DNA of 23,463 bases from Purshia tridentata (GCA_003254885.1 QANT01004767.1:1-23463); one strand, 5' to 3'. Shown: positions 8,901 through 18,714, counted from the stretch's first letter. The notes: generated from the sequence alone by a model not told the origin. Translations and numbers: made by a program.

Positions 8901-11316
8901 ATGAGAATATAATTATAAAAGTAGTTTAGTTTTGACATTCAATTTGTTTGATGATTAAATGCATATATGTAGTCTTATAATTGCTATTAGTTCAATTGTT
9001 GATCGATCATGACCTTGTTGTAATTAGCATGATGAAAACACTTGAAAAATACCAAAGGTGCAGTTACGGTTCCCTGGAATCCAACCGACCTGCCAACGAT
9101 ACTCAGGTATATTAGCTCAGCCCAACATATATCCATCATATTATGGAAAAATCCAACAGATATATATATTCACACACCTTAAACTATCAAAAGTAATTAG
9201 TCAGTTCCTTCATTATATATATTTGTTGGTGTACAAAATTCATGTAAACTTGTATTTTTATTCACTATACATATATAGCATGCAGTATTTTACTTTGTTG
9301 GGAAGTAGTCGATCTAGAATGAAGAATGGTTGAGCTTATAATGAAGAAATTATATTGCCATTTAATTTGTCCACAAGCAGAACCACTATCAGGAATATTT
9401 GAAGCTGAAAGCAAGAGTGGAGGTCCTCCAACGATCTCAGAGGTAATAATATTGCAATATTGTGTTAGAGCTGAGTTCTAGTACGTCGATTTACATATAT
9501 TGTCAACTTTATATACATAATATTACTTATAACAAGATCGATGATTGATATATATGCCTACATTCCTTCATATTTGACATGCATGCTGCAGAAACCTTCT
9601 CGGTGAAGAGTTGGGGCCTCTGAACACAAAGGAGCTTGAGCAGCTTGAGTATCAACTAGAGTCATCCTTGAAGCAAATTAGGTCAACTAAGGTGTGTAAT
9701 GTATATTTGATAAAGTTTGTTGGCTTACTACTATTCTTGAAAAGTTACAACTGCTAGGAATATTCAAACACTCCCTTTACAAATGAACCTCTCTCCATCA
9801 TTAAAGCCCAACATATGGAATCTATAACATAGGATATGATTGCAGGATTCAATCCTATAAAAACAAACAAAAAACCAAAAAGCAAAATAATGCAATGGCA
9901 TATATATATATGGTGCTTCAGAAAGTTTTCCATGTTTCACATATTTCCCCACAATAATCAATTTCAGCTAATGTCTTCTTGTAGATACAAGTGGCTGAAT
10001 ATCAATGGCAAATTGCCAACCTAACTAAGCCTAGCTGACACCTAATTAAGCAAACTTACACAGTTACACTCTACCATGATCTAACTGCTCCTTATAGCTT
10101 GACTTGTTTGTGTTGACCTGCACTAGTAATTTATACCATTAATTTCAATATTAAAGCAATGATAATTGATAACATCGATCAAATAAATAAAATTTTTTAT
10201 GTATAAAAGTTAACATGCATGCACACACTATACATGCATATGTAAAAATTAATGTTAGACATGGGTGTATTAATTAGGTTGTCTTCTTCTGATGAACGGA
10301 ATCACATTTACAATTTTTTTATAAAAAGTTTTGCACTTTTGATAGCTCACTTATGATATAATTTGCTTATATATGTATTTTCTTTTTGTCCACATGCATG
10401 TAATTCGATCAGACTCAGTTTATGCTCGATCAGCTTTCTGATCTTCAAAACAGGGTAAGTAGGCGCTGCTCCACAAAGCATGCCTTTGCCTCAATGTAAT
10501 ACATTATAAAGTGGCTGGCTGGCTGGCTTGCCTTTTATTATATAATGTTGGGTATATATATTTGCAGGAACAAATGCTTGTTGAAACTAATCAATTCTTG
10601 AGAAGGAAGGTACGTAAACAAACAAAGCCATTGTACAATGACCATGCATCTTGAATCAATTATATGCTTTCCTATCAAACTAATTAATGTACATCTCATA
10701 CGCCTTCAGGTGCGAGCGTTCACTTGAAGGCGTACGCTCACACCTGAGAGAGCCTTAAACGTTTGAACGTTCATTGATGAGCGTTCTAATGCCTCTACCA
10801 ATATATGTATTTAACAGGTATCTATATGCATGCAGCTGGAAGAAACTAGTGTGCAGCAGCAGCAACAGCAACAGCAGCAGCAGCAAGCTCCACTTGGACT
10901 GCCATGGGAAGCTGGCCGCCATGGCCACAACATGCAGCATGGTCGCCTTATTCATCCCCAATCAGAAGGCTTCTTTCAGCCTTTGCATAATCATATTGGG
11001 TATACCTTTGAATTCATTTCAATTTACCATTTCACCCTATAGCTAGCTCATCAAAATTAGTAATTAACACTATTGGGACCTTCTCAACATACTGACCATA
11101 TTTAGCTGACTATTTAAGGTGTCAGTTGATGTATGATCAGCTAAATATGATCAGTTAGAAAAGTCCCAAAAGCATTATCCGATGTCTCATTTATTAATTA
11201 TATTATTATTGGGTATATACAGATACACTCCATTGGGTTCAGATGATCACCAAATGAATGTTGGACATCCAAGCCAAAATCATGTTAATGGGTTCATTCC
11301 TGGGTGGATGCTTTGA
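5916..11316 (+). CDS. SEP: SEPALLATA-type MADS-box factor (LOFSEP side), 8 exons
   Basis: E-class floral homeotic transcription factor. It binds CArG boxes in the nucleus and bridges MADS tetramers. Exons: 5916-6100, 9028-9106, 9381-9442, 9592-9691, 10413-10454, 10568-10609, 10836-10999 and 11223-11316 (185, 79, 62, 100, 42, 42, 164, 94 bp), all GT-AG, totalling 768 bp or 255 residues. The MADS domain (1-60) starts [18 protein letters not shown]. The I region follows (to ~88, [15 protein letters not shown]), then a K domain (89-170, with [19 protein letters not shown] and [15 protein letters not shown]). The C domain has an 11-Gln tract (177-187), an acidic/aromatic SEP I-like segment ([11 protein letters not shown]) and the terminal SEP II motif [22 protein letters not shown] suggests the RIN/FBP9/SEP4 side rather than SEP3; this sub-clade call is from memory of the family. 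The exon 1-2 junction reads SSLC where relatives usually have SSSS. Intron 1 (2.9 kb) is repeat-rich. The FUL gene is next downstream. Confidence 0.95.
6124..6188. repeat. TA-rich microsatellites at start of SEP intron 1
   Basis: Several (TA)n runs occur just after the exon 1 donor at 6101, the longest near 6165-6188. Open frames running through from exon 1 into this repeat only reflect intron read-through. Confidence 0.7.
7008..7272. repeat. 133-bp tandem duplication in SEP intron 1
   Basis: Two head-to-tail copies, 7008-7140 and 7141-7272, both run from ATTAAGAAGAAACTAG to GATTCGCTGCCAGTTGA. By eye they differ at about three places: one T missing from a T-run, CCGC versus CCTC, and AAATTATAGT versus AAATAATAGT. 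The near identity points to a recent duplication within the intron. Confidence 0.9.
7687..7841. repeat. Diverged direct repeat in SEP intron 1
   Basis: AAGCTCATTGTAAGTAAATG with the following GTGTCAAAATGTGATT...ATCTCAATTTAT (7687-7745) recurs as AGCTCATTGTGAGTGAACG with GTGTCAAATTATGATT...ATCTCAATTTAT (7791-7841). The two are about 50-60 bp each and clearly related. They are probably part of a decayed transposon. Confidence 0.6.
8044..8055 (+). mobile_element. Degraded LTR/PBS-like junction 1
   Basis: TTTACATGATATCTGAACC resembles the LTR end plus initiator-Met tRNA primer site TGGTATCAGAGC of plant retrotransposons, with several mismatches. The preceding CTTCTTTTCTCTCTTTAAAT is also LTR-like. 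A weak call, made mainly because a better match follows at 8755. Confidence 0.3.
8670..8766 (+). mobile_element. LTR fragment with Met-tRNA PBS (intron 1)
   Basis: TGTTAGGATACC...GACATGTGGGGCTTTATCA is followed directly by TGGTATCAAAGC (8755-8766), which matches the plant initiator-Met primer-binding site TGGTATCAGAGC at 11 of 12 positions. The arrangement is the 3' end of an LTR followed by the PBS of a copia-like or TRIM retrotransposon. The internal region and a second LTR are not recognised, so it is a truncated relic inside SEP intron 1. Confidence 0.5.
10707..10746. repeat. GC-rich hairpin in SEP intron 6
   Basis: CAGGTGCGAGCG (10707-10718) pairs with CGCTCACACCTG (10735-10746) with one mismatch and a 16-nt loop. 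It is followed by further GAACGTTC/GAGCGTTC motifs to ~10787. It is much GC-richer than the surrounding intron and looks like a short inserted fold-back repeat. Confidence 0.6.
11073..11169. mobile_element. ~95-bp fold-back MITE in SEP intron 7
   Basis: TTGGGACCTTCTCAACATAC, then CTGACCATATTTAGCTGA, forms the left arm. The right arm (11137-11169) is its near reverse complement, with TCAGCTAAATATGATCAG and ending GTCCCAA. The stem is about 32 bp per arm and the loop ~25 nt. No clear target duplication is visible. It occupies nearly half of the 223-bp intron. Confidence 0.6.
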
Positions 11317-11372
11317 CTTAATTTGGGATTGCAGAATAATTAATCTACCCATCAAGATGTATGTACGTGGCA

Positions 11373-11378
11373 AATAAA
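11373..11378 (+). terminator. Candidate polyadenylation signal of SEP
   Basis: AATAAA lies 57 bp after the stop codon, in GGCAAATAAACTAC. GT-rich sequence follows. It is the only perfect near-upstream element close to the gene, but plant poly(A) signals are loose, so later sites are possible. Confidence 0.35.
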
Positions 11379-11379
11379 C

Positions 11380-12811
11380 TACTGTACGTGTAACGATCAT
11401 GTTCAAGTTCATCTATTAATTCTATGCAACTTGTAATTAGTTGTCACTCAAACAATAAGTATAGATATATATATATGTTTGTAAGTTGTATTAATTGACA
11501 TTGAAAACCTCTATGAATATTGTGTGAACCCTATTTGCATAAAATTTTAAAAACCTTCTGATTTTAGAGTTTAGAGCTTTAGAGGAATAGTGGGCCAAAA
11601 AAACAATATCATGCCCAACATATGTAAGGCAAAGCCCATATGTTCGTGGAATGTGACCAACAAAAAATAATAATGGAAAGTTTTCAGGTAGGCCCACAAG
11701 TCAACCTCATATTATATTCAACACCTTTATTAAGTCTCAAAATTCTAATGGTGGAGCCACAATGTTCCACACAAGAATAATCCAGAACTATTTGGTTTGC
11801 TTAAAAAGGATTGAATGAAAAATAAATCAATGGTTGGAGTAATTAGAAGCTTAGAGAATTCTAGCAGCATAGTTGGGTTTAGGAGACAACTTATTTGGTC
11901 TAGTTTCATTGTTATAAGACATTTGCCTTTTTGGAAATCCCTTCTATTTTTTTATTCGAAAAAACCTCGAATACGACATAAAATTAAGTTAGTTCCTTAA
12001 TTAGCAAAATTGTGTGGATTGTCAAATTTGTGTGCACCATTATTACAAAAATTGACCCTATGTCTCAGCTTTCCTTTTCTAATAACTTAATAAGGATGGT
12101 TACGTGGTACCTACTCAAGAAAGAATTACATGGACATTGTTTCACGTATTACCTGATTTTGAATCATTTATTGAGAAATACTACCTACATTCTTCTTTCT
12201 ATATTTCCCTACTTATGTAATTCACTCAAAATACCACCATACATCGACCACTCGGCAATGCATTGCCAAAGAATTTTTTTGAGCATTTTTTACAGTTACA
12301 CTTAAATATCCTTTGAAAAAAAACTCAAAATTCTAAAGATTAATTTCATAAATTCCCTAAAAAATACTAAATAATACCTAAAACCACTCAAATTAAGACC
12401 TATAAACAAAAAACAATTATAAAAAAAATGTAGAAAATAACAAATAATTTTGCACTACAGTAGCACTTGAAATTGTTCCTGCACTGCAATAGTTGAGCGC
12501 TCCGTGAACAATATCGAGTGCTCATCACTGTTTTGCTAAAATTCAGACGCAAGTCCGTCAACGTGTTTTTGTCCTTATGAGTAAAAAAAGAAAATGTAAA
12601 TGTATATGCTCACTTCTTAGTCTTTCTCAAAGCTTTTAGAAACTTTTTAGTATATAGTTTTGTACTATTTATTTGATTAAAATTAAATGACTAACTTTTT
12701 ATTTATTTAGTTAACTTTTTAATGAGATGATCTTTAAATGATAATCTACAAAGTAAATTTTTCTAATCATAAAACTATACTGCATAATGCACATGAGAAG
12801 ATAAAATAATT
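11380..12811. other. Intergenic region, no gene supported
   Basis: The first ~150 bp are probably SEP 3' UTR or its flank. Frames of 61-97 codons at 11815-12305 have no recognisable family and the sequence is AT-rich. Part of 11800-12200 has an organelle-like look but matched no chloroplast gene I could recall. 12400-12560 contains transposon-like CACTACAGTAGCAC/TGCACTGCAATAG motifs without definable ends. Confidence 0.4.
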
Positions 12812-13070
12812 TAGGGGTGCAATTAATAGGTCGAGTCAGGCAATTGTCGGGCAAATAACTGACCTACTCGACCAATCGAGTTTGATGAATTCGCAAAACC
12901 ACCAACCGACTCGACTTTTGTGAGTTAGTTGTTGGGTGGCAACCGACTTTGTTGGTTGATGTCGAGTCGGTTGTGGGTTGGCCTGACTTTTTTTTTCTTT
13001 TGTGGGTTGTTCTCTCTCTCCCCAAGCACTCCAACAAAGCAAGAAAGAGGTTTACAAATTAAACAATTCA

Positions 13071-14095
13071 TGTTTGGGGTTAACACCCCCATTCGAGTCA
13101 ACGGTCAACAACTCGGGCCATGTGGGGTTTCGAATTCGACTTCCGTCTCACTGCCTTCTATCAACGGCCCATCAACACAACTCCTTCGGATCGGATCGTG
13201 TTACCTGACCCGATCCGAATTGATTTTATCAAAGGTCATCGTCAGAGGCAAGGCCTGTGACACACCGGTTATTCGGATCGGATGCTCCGTTCGGATCGGT
13301 GTACGTCCGGATGTCTTTCTTGAACCAACGACCTATTCAGCCACCGTGTTATCTTTCTTTGTTCGGATCCGAATCAATCGCCTTCCGATCCGAACTCTGC
13401 CTGGAAGGACCAAATGCCCGCGCGGTCGACACCTTTGGAAGCCTCACTCAGATCGGATTGGTCATTCTCAACTCATCCTCTTCCGAGCCGAGCACAAACC
13501 CAGATGGCAGTTATTGCGCCTGACACTCCGAAGGTAACTTTATGCTTTGCATTTATGGCTTACCAACTCTGCCTTGCTTTCCATTAAATGCATGCGACTT
13601 CCAGCCCTTCAACAGCCATCCCTCCTGCATTAAATGAGAAATCTATCAGTAATCCAGCCTGTTCTGCAAGCATAGCCTCTGAAGTCTATGATCAGCCATG
13701 ATCACACCTACAATTCAGCCAAAATATCCTAATCCCTTTGCCTATAAGTAAGAGCAAAACCACAAAGAAAAGGGAGACAGAGAATTCTGAGAAAACTAGC
13801 CAAAGCCCTGAAAAAACTTACCCAAAAACTCTACCTCTTTTCCCTCATCTTCCTCCAAAGTTCTTGCTGTGTTCTTCGGCACTCCTTTCATCTTCCTTCT
13901 TGCATCTCTCTGACTTTGCCATCGGAGTACCTTCGGCCGGTAGCGGTGCTCTTTTCCGTTCATTGTGCAGAAAGAAACTCAGAAATAATCGATTGACGCG
14001 CTTGGATCGTCCACTCGGTCACTCAACTCGCCACGTCACCAACAACCCGCATTTAAGTTGTGTGCAAAGGTCATCAACAGATTTTTGCATCAACA
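13071..14095 (+). mobile_element. Solo LTR B, same family as A, 5-bp TSD
   Basis: The element begins TGTTTGGGGTTAACACCCCC and ends GATTTTTGCATCAACA. It is flanked by the perfect 5-bp repeat ATTCA (13066-13070 and 14096-14100). Its ends, length (1025 versus 1039 bp), TATA position (TATAAGTA, 13743-13750), the CTCTGACTTTGCCATC segment and the AGATTTTTGCATCAACA end align with LTR A (1523-2561), but the U3 parts are strongly diverged. It is inserted inside the hAT element, so it is younger than that element. Open frames of 88-202 codons across it are artefacts of its GC-rich U3. Confidence 0.85.
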
Positions 14096-14100
14096 ATTCA

Positions 14101-14760
14101 CTCATTTTATTCTTGCATCAATCATCAAGCTACAATGTTAGGCATGCATACAGTCAATTGAAAGTCCAATCAAAACCTAGTAAAAAATGTAATGTCTACC
14201 CATGTCACACACGAGAAAGCTTGTAGAGGTGTGTTCAATTTAAGGTCTTCTGTTCTAAACAATTCCAGCTCAATCAAAACCTAATCAGCAGCAAGAGCAC
14301 AAGGAGAAGGCCAAAATTGATACTTAGGTTGCGGCCAATCGTCATTGAATTCGTCGAAAACGTCATCGGAAAAGGCTGAGCTTCCTGGCTTCGTTTCGAT
14401 CTCCATCTAGGGTGGTTGTTTGGGTAAAGGAAGGGCATGGACGTGCTTAGCTCTATGTTGGGAGTCGTTCGATGGTGGTCCAAGGCTGCAACGAGGCCGA
14501 AAAAAATAGATCTTTAGCTTTCTGTCACGGTGAAGGCTCAGATGGATGATAGGAGTCCAGGGGAAGAAGAAGGAGGAGAAGACGAGGAGATTGAGTCCCT
14601 TCTTATCGTTGGAAGCCAGACGACAAGACACACACTAGAAAAGGAAACCGGAGTGAGGGAGAGGAAAGAGAATAGAGAAACTCCCAACGGTTACTTTTTT
14701 GTTGTGTATGACTTAATCTTTTTGCTTGGAAAATGAATGAATTGATTAACACACACACAC
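14101..14760. other. GC-richer interior of the hAT element
   Basis: 14270-14700 is markedly GC-richer than its surroundings. On the minus strand it reads like a leader or first exon (CT-rich, several short ATG frames of 69-74 codons). On the + strand a 68-codon frame at 14530-14736 is Glu-rich (GEEEGGEDEEIESLL). Neither has a recognised domain. It may be a captured host gene fragment or a decayed transposase 5' region. Confidence 0.35.
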
Positions 14761-15063
14761 ATAATTCTCATTGCAGTTAAATGTCAGTTGCTCGGGTTAG
14801 GTCGGGCAACCGACTTTTTTCAAAATTTAGCAACCGCCAACTAACTGGCCTCTATACGAGTCAGTTAGAACAATAAAACCTAGTTACTTTGTTGGGTACG
14901 TAGGTTGTCAGTTGCATATTGACCAAAAAAATGGGTTAATACTGGGTCAGTTGTTTGGTAAAAACCGACCCATTCTCATCCCTAGAAAATATAGTGTGAA
15001 AAGTATATAGACAATTACTAACATTCCTCTTCAAAATCAACCCCATAATATACATTTCGACAA

Positions 15064-15420
15064 TCAATGGTTTACAATGAGCCGATGGGATCTAAGTGTA
15101 GTGTAATAAAGAAGAGTAGAGAAAGAAGGCAGCAGCGCTGTAGCAGCATGCATGGAGCTGCCACCAGGTTGGACTTGAGTAGCTTTCCTTTTCAGTGGGG
15201 GTGTGATTCTTGCCTGATTCGGACAATCAAGAGGGGTCAAGTTTAGAACAGAAAAATACAATATACCTAACTTGTGCTACAGCAACTTGGGCTGGGCCAA
15301 AGCCCACGTGAAAAAACAACCTAAAGTAATTAATACAGTTTGGCAGAGACCCAGAGCTGGGCCACAGCAGACAAAGCTAGAAACAAACACAAAACTGTGC
15401 AACAGCTTCCCGCTCATGTT
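15064..15420 (-). other. GC-richer island with TGGGCY motifs, possible gene relic
   Basis: A 65-codon minus-strand frame (15261 to 15064) contains PPLKRKATQVQPGGSS, which matches no family I recognise. Just upstream of its ATG, 15288-15370 holds TGGGCT, TGGGCC, GCCCACGTG and a second TGGGCC. Clustered site II (TGGGCY) elements are typical of promoters of growth and housekeeping genes. The island is isolated in AT-rich DNA and could be a promoter-plus-first-exon fragment, a captured piece in a transposon, or a small non-coding transcript. No downstream exons are identified. Confidence 0.25.
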
Positions 15421-17200
15421 TTCACTTTTTTTCTTTCAGGTTATATGTGAATTAATGGTGGTATATATATATATACATATATATATACTTATAGCCTTTA
15501 TGTATATATGCTTTTGCCATGACAGAAATGCATTCACCAAATTGGTAATATCTTTGTGTGCATGTTTGTCTGTGTGTCTTGTCTGTTACAATGAAAACAG
15601 GACTGCATCAGAACAATCAACATTCAACACTGTCCATATATTGATTCCACTTTGGGAGGGATTAGTTTACCAAGGACCCCAAAAAGCATACATAGCATAT
15701 GCAATCATGCATATATATATAGCTTGTGGTTTTGTTTGTTGGTTTATTGAAATCTTTTCTTGACAAAAATAAAAGGAAAAAAAGAAGCAAATGCATATCT
15801 AGATGAGTGATTGGGATCGATATATGCCCAAGAATTTAAATGGATCCAAAAGCATTTGTATTTTCTTTTTTTACTCTGCACATGTCCAGTTGTGCATGAA
15901 TGTCCATGGTCACTAAAATTTAAGTACTTGCTTAAAAAAATTAAAACAATTATTGAAACCCTTCAAAGATGAAGGAAAAAAACAAAAAATGATGGTATAT
16001 ATATGGACCTAATTAATCCATAACCCTATCCGGAGTGCCTGCAAGCTGCAACATGGGCCTTTTCTTTTGTACATTGTGTTATACATTTTGGGTTGTGACA
16101 TTAATTCTATTCGAGGCATTGAGTCGTGTGTATATATATATGAGTCATATGCCGACATTAATATTTTTTGCATGGAAAAAATTTCAAACCAAGTCAGCGG
16201 GACCAATAAATGCCTTATATATATATATATATATATATTAATGTGAAAGATAGTAGATGCAATCATCTTATTATATATTTCTACAAGGACAATTATAAAT
16301 ATGTCAATAAAGGTTTTTAAAATCATAAATCCATCAGTACAGTTTTTCATAATTTTTTAGTCACCATTGACCAAAATGAAAAAAGATAAATTACAAAGAG
16401 TAATAAACATACCTTACTATGTAGATCGATTTAAATTAGTATGAGGTTTGTCTTTAACTACTACACAGTAAAATGGTTTGGGATTTAGCTTTCGGATTTA
16501 GATTAGACTCTATCCAAAATCCGAGACCTAAATCATAAGCCATAAGTTTCAAAACCCTAATTTTAAATCATAAACCCCATTTATATATATACCCTAAACT
16601 CCATTTATATATCCTAAAACAAATCAAGGGCTAGTCGTAATTTTACACTTATAAGTAATGATAAAAACGGAATGGAAAAATTAAAATTTTATAACGCACC
16701 AAAATACATGACATCAGCAAGTGGATTGAGCTTAATGAAGAAAATAACTATAAAATTTCAAAGCTCATTGACTTTTTTGAAAAAAGAAAATTTACAATAA
16801 TCATTATGTGATATTAAAATATTTTATTAATTTAAATATAATTTGCTATGTTTGGTATAAGCTACGTGTAGAAAAATTCAAATTTGTCCCCATCAAATTT
16901 TATCAGTATATAAAAGGAAATCTCTCACGTTTTGTTTGTGTTTGCTAGGCCAAAGAATCTCTGGTCTCTAAAATCTTGAGCATTTCTGTTTATTACTTTG
17001 TTAATTGTTTTTTTGTTACATGTAATTAAAATATATAGTGGCCGGGCTATAATCATATGCATGATGATCCTACGTGTAGAGTACTATATAGAGATGCATC
17101 GATCTCTTGAATTAAATCCTACTTATGGATTAGAAAATATAGGAAATTAAACATAATGAATCACAAAAAAAGGGCATATATTAATTGTGTTAATTAATTA
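15421..17200. other. AT-rich intergenic DNA, no gene seen
   Basis: It contains (TA)n tracts (15465-15487, 16216-16238) and an area around 16500-16620 with several ACCCTAA/CCCTAAA-type words reminiscent of degenerate telomere repeats. The 163-codon + frame at 15272-15763 and the 113-codon minus frame at 16009-16350 run through microsatellites and show no domain. Confidence 0.45.
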
Positions 17201-17289
17201 TAGGCTAAAGTGCATTTTTAATCCCTATACTTTGATTAAGTTATCACTTTCATTTTTGTTATTTTAATTTTGACATTTTTAATCCAGTA

Positions 17290-17515
17290 CTTTACATAAG
17301 ATTGCAATTAGGTCTTTTCTGTCATTTTCGATTGTTATGCTGATTAAAAAATTTTACATGGCATCTCGAATTTTCCTTGTAAGCGCTAAATTGGATTCAT
17401 CTGTCCACTTAGACAAAAACAAATCGGTATCACGTGCCTTCCTCGTGATGCGTGTAAAATTTTTTAATCAGCAAAACGAAAAAAGATGATAGAAAGGACC
17501 TAATTACAATCGTAT
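17290..17515. mobile_element. Fold-back element upstream of FUL
   Basis: GCTGATTAAAAAATTTTACA (17339-17358) is matched on the opposite strand by the segment at 17447-17472. Outside this the arms continue to pair: ATTGCAATTAGGTCTTTTCTGTC on the left against the complement of GATAGAAAGGACCTAATTACAAT on the right. Each arm is about 65-80 bp, with an ~80-nt centre. The outer left flank (TAGGCTAAAGTGCATTTTTAA, 17202-17222) looks like the outer end of such a repeat, but its right partner is not clear. Confidence 0.6.
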
Positions 17516-18029
17516 TGAAATTATTGCAACTGTAAAAATATTACAATCGTATCTATAACCGTGGTTGGAAGTAGAAACAAACATGGAACCTGGAAAAGAA
17601 AAGGGCCAACTGTAAATGTTAAAATACTTAAGTCCAGTTCTAAATTTGGGTAACGAGTAACCCAACTAACAAACAATAACATCGTTATCATCTAAGCTCT
17701 ATATCATTTGGATTTGAAATTATTTTAAGGGTAGGGACCAGATTAGTAGATGTTCCATAGTCAATGCACGCTGGGTACCTATTATATATATTATATCCTT
17801 TGTTGCAAAAAGCATAGATATATGAGCCAGTTATATATATATATATTTATATTTATATATCAATTTGGAGAAAAAGAAAGAAGATCGATGGTGATCAATG
17901 ATCATGAATCATGATGACCTTGTTCCCTTTGGTATAGGCAACAAGATAACATTTTTTAACAAGATCACTAAAGCTAGTGTATCTTTCTCTCAATATAATT
18001 TAATAGGTTAATTATAATTACGTATATTA

Positions 18030-18425
18030 ATTATACACTACTTTTTAATTTAGTATTTTAAATTTAAAAAGTTGCATTAAAGTATATCAATGGCAAAATC
18101 TCACTAATTGATGTGACACAAACAAATTTTACTATTTGACTTTACAAAATAAATAAAAAATAAAACAACTGCTCCATAGTTAGTTTTAACTCACCCAATT
18201 GTAAAACACTTGCAACTCAGTACTCACTTTAGTCTGGTTCAAACCCTTTATGTCTCTCTCCAACATTTTCATAGCTTCGCTCAACAATGTGTTTTTGGTC
18301 TTCTTGACCCAAATAGTGGGGTCCATGTGTGCCATGTCAGCATTAACGATTTTTTGACTGAAAAATTAATAAAGGTACCGAGTTGTTGATATTTCATAAT
18401 TAAGGTAGTGTAATGTAATAAACCC
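18030..18425. repeat. Possible inverted-repeat element in FUL upstream DNA
   Basis: TATACACTACTTTTTAATT (about 18034-18052) faces AATTAAGGTAGTGTAATGTA (about 18399-18418) in inverted orientation. Both ends are AT-rich and the match is short, so a decayed terminal-inverted-repeat element of ~390 bp is possible but not established. Confidence 0.3.
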
Positions 18426-18714
18426 TAATTTAATTGTATACAATTTAAATTGAGCACACATATATTCTTGTATACATGGCTATTCACTTTCGAGCGAAAG
18501 ACTGGCAAGGTTGCTAATTTTTCTCCTTTTATAAAGGAAAAAGTGCAAAAAGAGAGGAGAAATAGATAAAAAGAGAAAAGAGAAGAGAGAAAAGGTAAGG
18601 CAGGTGAGACCCGGGGTTTGGTCTTCCTACAAGTTTTTTTGTTTGTTTTATCTGGAAAATTTTGAATTTAAGAAAAAAAGTTTAAAAATGTATATTACAC
18701 ATGTATTGAGTAAA

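Larger units (their letters stand above)
12812..14984. mobile_element. hAT-type element, non-autonomous, hosting LTR B
   Basis: The left end is TAGGGGTGCAATTAATAGGT. The right end on the minus strand is TAGGGATGAGAATGGGTCGG. These match the TAGGG(A/G)TG-start terminal inverted repeats of plant hAT (Ac-like) elements. Subterminal CAACCGACTT/GAGTCGGTTG motifs recur near both ends (about 12904-12975 and 14765-14970), as expected for transposase-binding repeats. Without the nested solo LTR the element is about 1.14 kb. No transposase or BED zinc finger is seen. The flanks (AAAATAAT left, GAAAATAT right) are only roughly alike, so the 8-bp target duplication has decayed or the ends are off by a base or two. 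Confidence 0.7.

Noticed and set aside
11815..12305. Possible organelle-derived insertion with frames of 61 and 97 codons
   Set aside because: The composition looked chloroplast-like at first, but neither peptide matched a plastid or mitochondrial protein I could recall.
12929..13537. 202-codon open frame on the + strand
   Set aside because: It crosses the hAT end and the LTR B boundary at 13071. It is Arg/Ser/Leu-rich with no domain and is explained by the GC-rich U3.
1523..14095. LTRs A and B as the two ends of one large retrotransposon that captured the SEP gene
   Set aside because: Each has its own perfect but different 5-bp target duplication (CTTGG and ATTCA). B is nested in a hAT element, their U3 parts are strongly diverged, and no PBS follows A.
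16500..16620. Interstitial telomere repeat
   Set aside because: There are a few CCCTAAA-like words but no tandem heptamer array. It is better described as AT-rich sequence.
18523..18540. CArG box in CTCCTTTTATAAAGGAAAAA
   Set aside because: Nine A/T bases separate CC and GG, not six, so it does not fit the MADS consensus, although it is a neat near-palindrome.
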